From assembly GCF_001499855.1 (NCBI RefSeq), contig NZ_LQIK01000031.1:248001-312000 (forward strand): a stretch of 64,000 bases of DNA, written 5' to 3'. A program made the position numbers and the translations under genes. The stretch is from Mycobacterium sp. GA-0227b (lineage in GTDB: Bacteria; Actinomycetota; Actinomycetes; Mycobacteriales; Mycobacteriaceae). Below are positions 59,691-64,000 of this stretch, one piece after another; within the stretch, counting starts at the first letter, position 1, and each line of letters begins with the position of its first letter. The notes below the pieces were generated by a model. The model was not told where the DNA came from and did no database searches. It worked only from the letters and a program-made list of their open reading frames with translations.

Positions 59691-61052
59691 CTACAGCCCA
59701 GACGGATACGTCTCGGGCACTTCGCCTTCGATCCACTCACTGGTGCGCTCGAGCGGCTCGAGTGCTTGGGTGCGGTCGATGTGGATCACCGCGTCGAACT
59801 GATCGGCCAGCCGGACATGAAAGTAATGGCTCTGGCGTTCGGTCTGCGGTCGGTAGATGACCCCGATGGCGCGGGCCAACCGCGTCTGGTCGAGTGGCTC
59901 GGCTGCGACGCGCCCGTCCACACGCATGGCCACATAGAAGGACCGTGCACCCACTTCCGACAGCAGGCCTTCGACGCTGTCCGGCAGGGCGGGCCGGACG
60001 ATCTTGCGCTCGGCGGCGCCGCCCCACCGGCTGGCCGCAGTCACCGTGCCGGCGGAGGTGGAGAATCCGATCAGCCGGGTGTGCTCGCCGTAGCGCTCGC
60101 GGGCCAGCGCGCCCAGCGTGGTCTGCCCGTCGGCGGACAACTCGGTGGCTCGGGCGTCGCCGACGTGAGAATTATGTGCCCACACCACGATTCGTGCTCG
60201 GCCGGAGCCGTCGTGATCGAGGTGCTGCAGCAATGCGTCGAGCGTGTCGGCCATGTGTGTGTCGCGTAGGTTCCAGGTGTTGACGCGGCCGGCGAACATG
60301 CCGCGGTAGTACGCCTCGCCGTTGCGCACCACGTGCGCATTGCGTTCGGCATAGAAGGCCTCGTCTTCGGCGAGCAGGCCGTCGCGGCGGGCGTACTCGA
60401 CGGCATGGCGCTGGACGTCGAGCAGTTGGTCGATGGCCGCCTGCTCGCAGTCCTGACCCGCGCCGAACGCGGCGGCGTGACCGTAGGCCTGGCCGTCTTC
60501 GTCGGATGAAGCGTGGTCGAAGCACGAATAACGTTCTCGCGCGCGCGCCGCCGCGGCCGCGTCGACTTTGTCGAGGTACCCGATCACCTCCTCCATCGAC
60601 CGGTGCAGGCTGTACATGTCGAGGCCGTAGAAGCCCGCCTGCTGTTCGTGGGCCCTGTTCCGGTTGTGGGCACGCAACCACTCGGCGAAGTCGCGGACCA
60701 CGGTGTTGCGCCACATCCAGGTGGGGAAGCGACGGAAACCGCGCAGGGCCTGCTCGGCGTCGGCGTCGCCTCCGATGCCGCGGACATATCGGTTCACCCG
60801 GTAGGCGTCGGGCCAGTCGGCCTCGGCGGCGACGGCGAGGAAGCCCTTCTCCTCGATCAGCCACTTCGTCATCTCGGCCCGGGCTCGATAGAACTCGTGG
60901 GTGCCGTGTGAACTCTCGCCGATCAGCACCACCCGTGCGTCCCCGATGAGCGCGTCCAGGACGTCAGAGGGTGGCACGCCGTCGGGTGCGTCGACGATGA
61001 TTCCTCGCACCTGATCGGCGGCCGTCGCAGCTCGGACCATGGTCTTTCGCAT
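59691..61052 (-). CDS. Erythromycin-esterase-family protein
   Basis: 453 residues from ATG at 61052 (alternatives ATG at 61073 and 61040). The family core has ARVVLIGESSHGTHEFYRARAEMTKWLIEEKGF (catalytic Glu/His region), EADWPDAYRVNRYVRG, GFYGLDMYSLHRSM and RIVVWAHNSHVGDARA. Such proteins may act on lactone or unknown substrates and include erythromycin esterases; actual drug inactivation is not implied. It is divergent from dnaE2, and the LexA box lies between the two starts. Confidence 0.88.
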   Translation of the reverse strand: MRKTMVRAATAADQVRGIIVDAPDGVPPSDVLDALIGDARVVLIGESSHGTHEFYRARAEMTKWLIEEKGFLAVAAEADWPDAYRVNRYVRGIGGDADAEQALRGFRRFPTWMWRNTVVRDFAEWLRAHNRNRAHEQQAGFYGLDMYSLHRSMEEVIGYLDKVDAAAAARARERYSCFDHASSDEDGQAYGHAAAFGAGQDCEQAAIDQLLDVQRHAVEYARRDGLLAEDEAFYAERNAHVVRNGEAYYRGMFAGRVNTWNLRDTHMADTLDALLQHLDHDGSGRARIVVWAHNSHVGDARATELSADGQTTLGALARERYGEHTRLIGFSTSAGTVTAASRWGGAAERKIVRPALPDSVEGLLSEVGARSFYVAMRVDGRVAAEPLDQTRLARAIGVIYRPQTERQSHYFHVRLADQFDAVIHIDRTQALEPLERTSEWIEGEVPETYPSGL

Positions 61053-61075
61053 ACCCGAAACACCTCGCTTCATGA

Positions 61076-61097
61076 CCGAACACATGTTCGATACACT
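61076..61097 (+). promoter_or_regulatory. LexA (SOS) box and -10 box of dnaE2
   Basis: CCGAACACATGTTCGA (61076-61091) matches the SOS consensus at 11 of 12 fixed bases. TACACT (61092-61097) follows at once as the -10 box, 6 nt before the GTG start at 61104. LexA bound here would overlap the dnaE2 promoter and end 3 bp before the esterase ATG at 61073. Confidence 0.9.
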
Positions 61098-61103
61098 GCA
61101 TAG

Positions 61104-64000
61104 GTGGGCTGGCATACCGGGCCGCCGAGCTGGACGGAAATGGAGCGGGTGCTCAACGGCAAACCGCGCCGTGCCGGCTGGCCCATAGATGAGCAGATCG
61201 GCGACGGCGGCGACAGCCCGGCCTGGTCGCGCAAGCGTGCTGCGTACACGGCCGACGTTGACCGGCCGGCCTCGTCGACGCCGTACGCCGAACTGCACGC
61301 GCACTCGGCGTACAGCTTCCTCGACGGCGCCAGCACACCGGAGGAACTCGTCGAGGAAGCGGTCCGACTCGATCTGCGGGCGATCGCGCTGACCGACCAC
61401 GACGGCCTCTACGGGGTGGTGCGCTTCGCCGAAGCCGCCAAGGAACTGGAGATGTCGACGGTGTTCGGCGCCGAATTGTCGCTCGGCGGAGGTAACCGCA
61501 CCGAAGATCCCGATCCGCCCGGGCCGCATCTGCTGGTGCTGGCGCGTGGCCCCGAAGGCTACCGGCGGCTGTCGCGCGAACTCGCCAGGGCGCATCTGGC
61601 CGGTGGCGAGAAGGGAGTCCTGCGCTATGACTACGACGCGTTGGCCGAGGCTGCGGGCGGGCACTGGCATATCCTCACCGGCTGCCGCAAAGGCCATGTC
61701 CGACAAGCGCTTTGCACCGGTGGTCCCGACGCGGCCGCCGACGCGCTGGCCGACCTGGTCGACCGGTTCGGCCGGGACCGGGTCAGCATCGAACTCACCC
61801 ACCACGGGCATCCGTGTGACGACGAACGCAATGCCGCTCTGGCCGGACTCGCGCCGCGCTTCGGCCTGAACGTCGTCGCGACCACCGCCGCACACTTCGC
61901 CGAGCCGTCGCGGGGCCGGCTGGCCATGGCGATGGGGGCGATCCGCGCCAGGCACTCGATGGACGAGGCGGCCGGTTACCTTGCCCCGCTGGGCGGTTCG
62001 CACCTGCGGTCGGGCGCGGAGATGGCGCGACTGTTCGCCGACCATCCCGAGGTGGTGACCGCCGCGGCCGACCTCGGCGAGCAGTGCGCGTTCGGGCTCT
62101 CGTTGATCGCGCCCCGGTTGCCGCCGTTCGACGTCCCCGACGGGCACACCGAGGACAGCTGGCTGCGGCATCTGGTGATGGAGGGTGCACGCCGACGGTA
62201 CGGGCCGCCGGAGCGGGCGCCGCGGGCGTACGCGCAGATCGAGCACGAGCTGAAGGTCATCGAGCAACTGACCTTCCCGGGTTATTTCCTGGTGGTCCAC
62301 GACATCACCCGGTTCTGCGCTGAGAACGGCATCCTGGCCCAGGGCAGGGGATCGGCGGCCAACTCCGCGGTCTGCTACGCGCTCGGCGTCACCAACGTGG
62401 ACCCGGTGGCCAACGAGTTGCTGTTCGAGCGGTTCCTGTCCCCGGCGCGTGACGGCCCCCCGGACATCGACATCGACATCGAATCGGACTTGCGGGAGAA
62501 GGCGATTCAATACGTTTACGACCGATACGGCCGCGACTACGCCGCCCAGGTGGCCAACGTGATCACCTACCGGGGCCGCAGCGCGGTGCGCGACATGGCT
62601 CGCGCCCTGGGTTTCTCGCAGGGCCAGCAGGACGCCTGGAGCAAGCAGCTCGGGCAGTGGGGCAGCCTCACCGAGGCGCCGCATGTTGAAGACATCCCCG
62701 AGCCGGTGATCGAGCTGGCCAAGGAGATCTCCAACCTGCCGCGGCACATGGGCATTCACTCCGGCGGCATGGTGATCTGCGACCGGCCCATCGCCGACGT
62801 ATGCCCGGTGGAATGGGCGCGGATGGAGAACCGCAGTGTGCTGCAGTGGGACAAAGACGACTGTGCGGCAATCGGTTTGGTGAAGTTCGACATGCTCGGC
62901 CTGGGCATGCTCTCGGCGCTGCACTACTGCATCGACCTGGTGCGCGAGCACAAGGGTATCGACGTCGACCTGGCCCAGCTGGACCTGTCCGAGCCCGCGG
63001 TGTACGAGATGCTGCAAAAGGCCGACTCCGTCGGGGTGTTCCAGGTGGAGTCGCGCGCGCAGATGGCCACCCTGCCGCGGCTCAAACCCCGCGTGTTCTA
63101 CGACCTGGTCGTCGAGGTGGCGTTGATCCGGCCCGGCCCGATTCAGGGCGGATCGGTGCATCCGTACATCAAGCGGCGCAACGGGGAAGAGCCCGTCACC
63201 TATGAACATCCGTCGATGGCGCCGGCGTTGCACAAGACCTTGGGGGTACCGCTGTTCCAGGAGCAGCTCATGCAGCTCGCGGTGGACTGCGCGGGATTCT
63301 CCGCCGCCGAGGCCGACCAGCTGCGCCGCGCGATGGGGTCCAAACGGTCGACCGAGCGGATGCGCCGGCTTCGCGGCAGGTTCTACGACGGTATGCGCCA
63401 GCGGCACGGCATCACCGGCGAAGTGGCCGACCGGATCTACGAGAAGCTGGAAGCGTTCGCGAACTTCGGTTTCCCGGAAAGCCATTCGCTGAGTTTCGCG
63501 TCGCTGGTGTTCTACTCGTCGTGGTTCAAGCTGCACCACCCCGCCGCGTTCTGCGCCGCGCTGCTGCGCGCGCAACCGATGGGCTTCTATTCCCCGCAGT
63601 CGCTGGTTGCCGACGCTCGCAGACACGGCGTCGTCGTCCGGCGCCCGGACGTCAATGCCAGCCTGGCGCACGCCACCCTCGAAGACGAAGGAAACGCGGT
63701 CCGATTGGGTCTGGGCAATGTCCGCCACATCGGCGACGAGCTGGCCGAGAAGTTGGTCGACGAACGAAAAGCCAACGGCGCGTTCGCCTCCCTGTTGGAC
63801 TTGACCCGCCGGGTGCAACTGTCGGTGCCGCAGACCGAGGCGTTGGCCACCGCGGGAGCGTTGGGTTGCTTCGACATCAGCAGGCGCGAAGGACTGTGGG
63901 CGGCGGGGGCGGCCGCCACCCAGCGGCCCGACCGGCTGCCCGGGGTGGGGGCGTCGTCACACATTCCCGCACTGCCCGGTATGACCGAACTCGAGTTGGC
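61104..64000 (+). CDS. dnaE2: Error-prone DNA polymerase III alpha subunit DnaE2, 3' end cut by window
   Basis: Visible 965 residues of about 1,080. Start MGWHTGPPSWTEMERVLNGKP is the typical DnaE2 N-terminus. The PHP domain begins ELHAHSAYSFLDGAS (about residue 62). The polymerase core has the acidic motif PPDIDIDIES (about 452-461), GRGSAANSAVCYALGV and the HhH region near 780-830 (GVPLFQEQLMQLAVDCAGFSAAEAD). No stop occurs before base 64000. It is the translesion polymerase of the mycobacterial mutasome and works with ImuA' and ImuB, encoded 7 kb upstream. Leaderless promoter with LexA box. Confidence 0.96.
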   Translation, partial: MGWHTGPPSWTEMERVLNGKPRRAGWPIDEQIGDGGDSPAWSRKRAAYTADVDRPASSTPYAELHAHSAYSFLDGASTPEELVEEAVRLDLRAIALTDHDGLYGVVRFAEAAKELEMSTVFGAELSLGGGNRTEDPDPPGPHLLVLARGPEGYRRLSRELARAHLAGGEKGVLRYDYDALAEAAGGHWHILTGCRKGHVRQALCTGGPDAAADALADLVDRFGRDRVSIELTHHGHPCDDERNAALAGLAPRFGLNVVATTAAHFAEPSRGRLAMAMGAIRARHSMDEAAGYLAPLGGSHLRSGAEMARLFADHPEVVTAAADLGEQCAFGLSLIAPRLPPFDVPDGHTEDSWLRHLVMEGARRRYGPPERAPRAYAQIEHELKVIEQLTFPGYFLVVHDITRFCAENGILAQGRGSAANSAVCYALGVTNVDPVANELLFERFLSPARDGPPDIDIDIESDLREKAIQYVYDRYGRDYAAQVANVITYRGRSAVRDMARALGFSQGQQDAWSKQLGQWGSLTEAPHVEDIPEPVIELAKEISNLPRHMGIHSGGMVICDRPIADVCPVEWARMENRSVLQWDKDDCAAIGLVKFDMLGLGMLSALHYCIDLVREHKGIDVDLAQLDLSEPAVYEMLQKADSVGVFQVESRAQMATLPRLKPRVFYDLVVEVALIRPGPIQGGSVHPYIKRRNGEEPVTYEHPSMAPALHKTLGVPLFQEQLMQLAVDCAGFSAAEADQLRRAMGSKRSTERMRRLRGRFYDGMRQRHGITGEVADRIYEKLEAFANFGFPESHSLSFASLVFYSSWFKLHHPAAFCAALLRAQPMGFYSPQSLVADARRHGVVVRRPDVNASLAHATLEDEGNAVRLGLGNVRHIGDELAEKLVDERKANGAFASLLDLTRRVQLSVPQTEALATAGALGCFDISRREGLWAAGAAATQRPDRLPGVGASSHIPALPGMTELEL

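Noticed and set aside
59691..63818. A 1375-codon minus-strand frame covering the esterase gene and most of dnaE2 in antisense.
   Set aside because: Only its last third is the esterase gene. The rest lies opposite dnaE2, whose own frame has clear family motifs. Long antisense frames are common in high-GC DNA.
1..64000. CRISPR arrays, tRNA or rRNA genes, integrases and insertion sequences.
   Set aside because: None was seen. GGTTCGA-like strings at about 4338 and 29151 were checked by eye, and no clover-leaf or acceptor stem was found around them.

Overview
The window is high-GC actinobacterial DNA, almost certainly from a fast-growing mycobacterium (Mycolicibacterium type). The evidence is gene content and order. 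Most of it follows, in order, the Mycobacterium tuberculosis block from rpsI/glmM (Rv3442c-Rv3441c) to dnaE2 (Rv3370c): glmS, nnr, gadB, alr, the tsaE-tsaB-rimI-tsaD run, groES-groEL1 with a His-rich tail, whiB3, sigD-rsdA, guaB2-guaB3-choD, the GH65/HAD pair, guaA, imuA'-imuB, a nucleoside hydrolase, acrA1 and htdY. Family identities come from motif recognition and memory; no database search was run.

Layout. 1-8.3 kb: end of rpsI, a small secreted protein, glmM, an EspC-like/WXG-like pair, a DEAD-box helicase, an F420-type oxidoreductase and an alpha/beta hydrolase. 8.3-21.1 kb: cell-wall and housekeeping genes (glmS, nnr, gadB, alr, the t6A tRNA-modification genes, groES-groEL1 behind a CIRCE operator). 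21.1-32.8 kb: an accessory-looking stretch lying between groEL1 and whiB3, which are neighbours in M. tuberculosis. It carries a toxin-antitoxin pair, an ECF41-type sigma factor operon with a frameshifted middle gene, a large inverted repeat, a DoxX-SnoaL fusion, a methyltransferase, a GlcNAc transporter-nagA operon with a palindromic operator, and a type I DAHP synthase behind an apparent aromatic attenuator. 32.8-47.5 kb: whiB3, sigD and its anti-sigma factor, the purine genes guaB2, guaB3 and guaA, choD, a PhoU protein and a sugar phosphorylase/phosphoglucomutase pair.

47.6-51.8 kb: a four-gene operon on the minus strand (SDR, ferritin-like diiron protein, flavin monooxygenase, MerR regulator). 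52.0-64.0 kb: the SOS mutasome. imuA'-imuB and dnaE2 lie 7 kb apart, each behind a LexA box, with lipid and nucleoside metabolism genes between them. The dnaE2 box also faces a divergent erythromycin-esterase-like gene. dnaE2 runs off the end of the window.

Themes. Glucosamine metabolism appears twice (GlmM/GlmS synthesis, NagA/transporter uptake). GMP synthesis is nearly complete (GuaB2, GuaB3, GuaA). Many promoters look leaderless, with a TANNNT box 6-8 nt before an ATG or GTG. The best candidates for new biology are the aroG leader (a short peptide with Tyr-Trp-Arg-Phe plus mutually exclusive hairpins), the strong hairpin between groES and groEL1, the 80-bp inverted repeat upstream of the ECF41 gene, and the LexA box shared by dnaE2 and the esterase gene.
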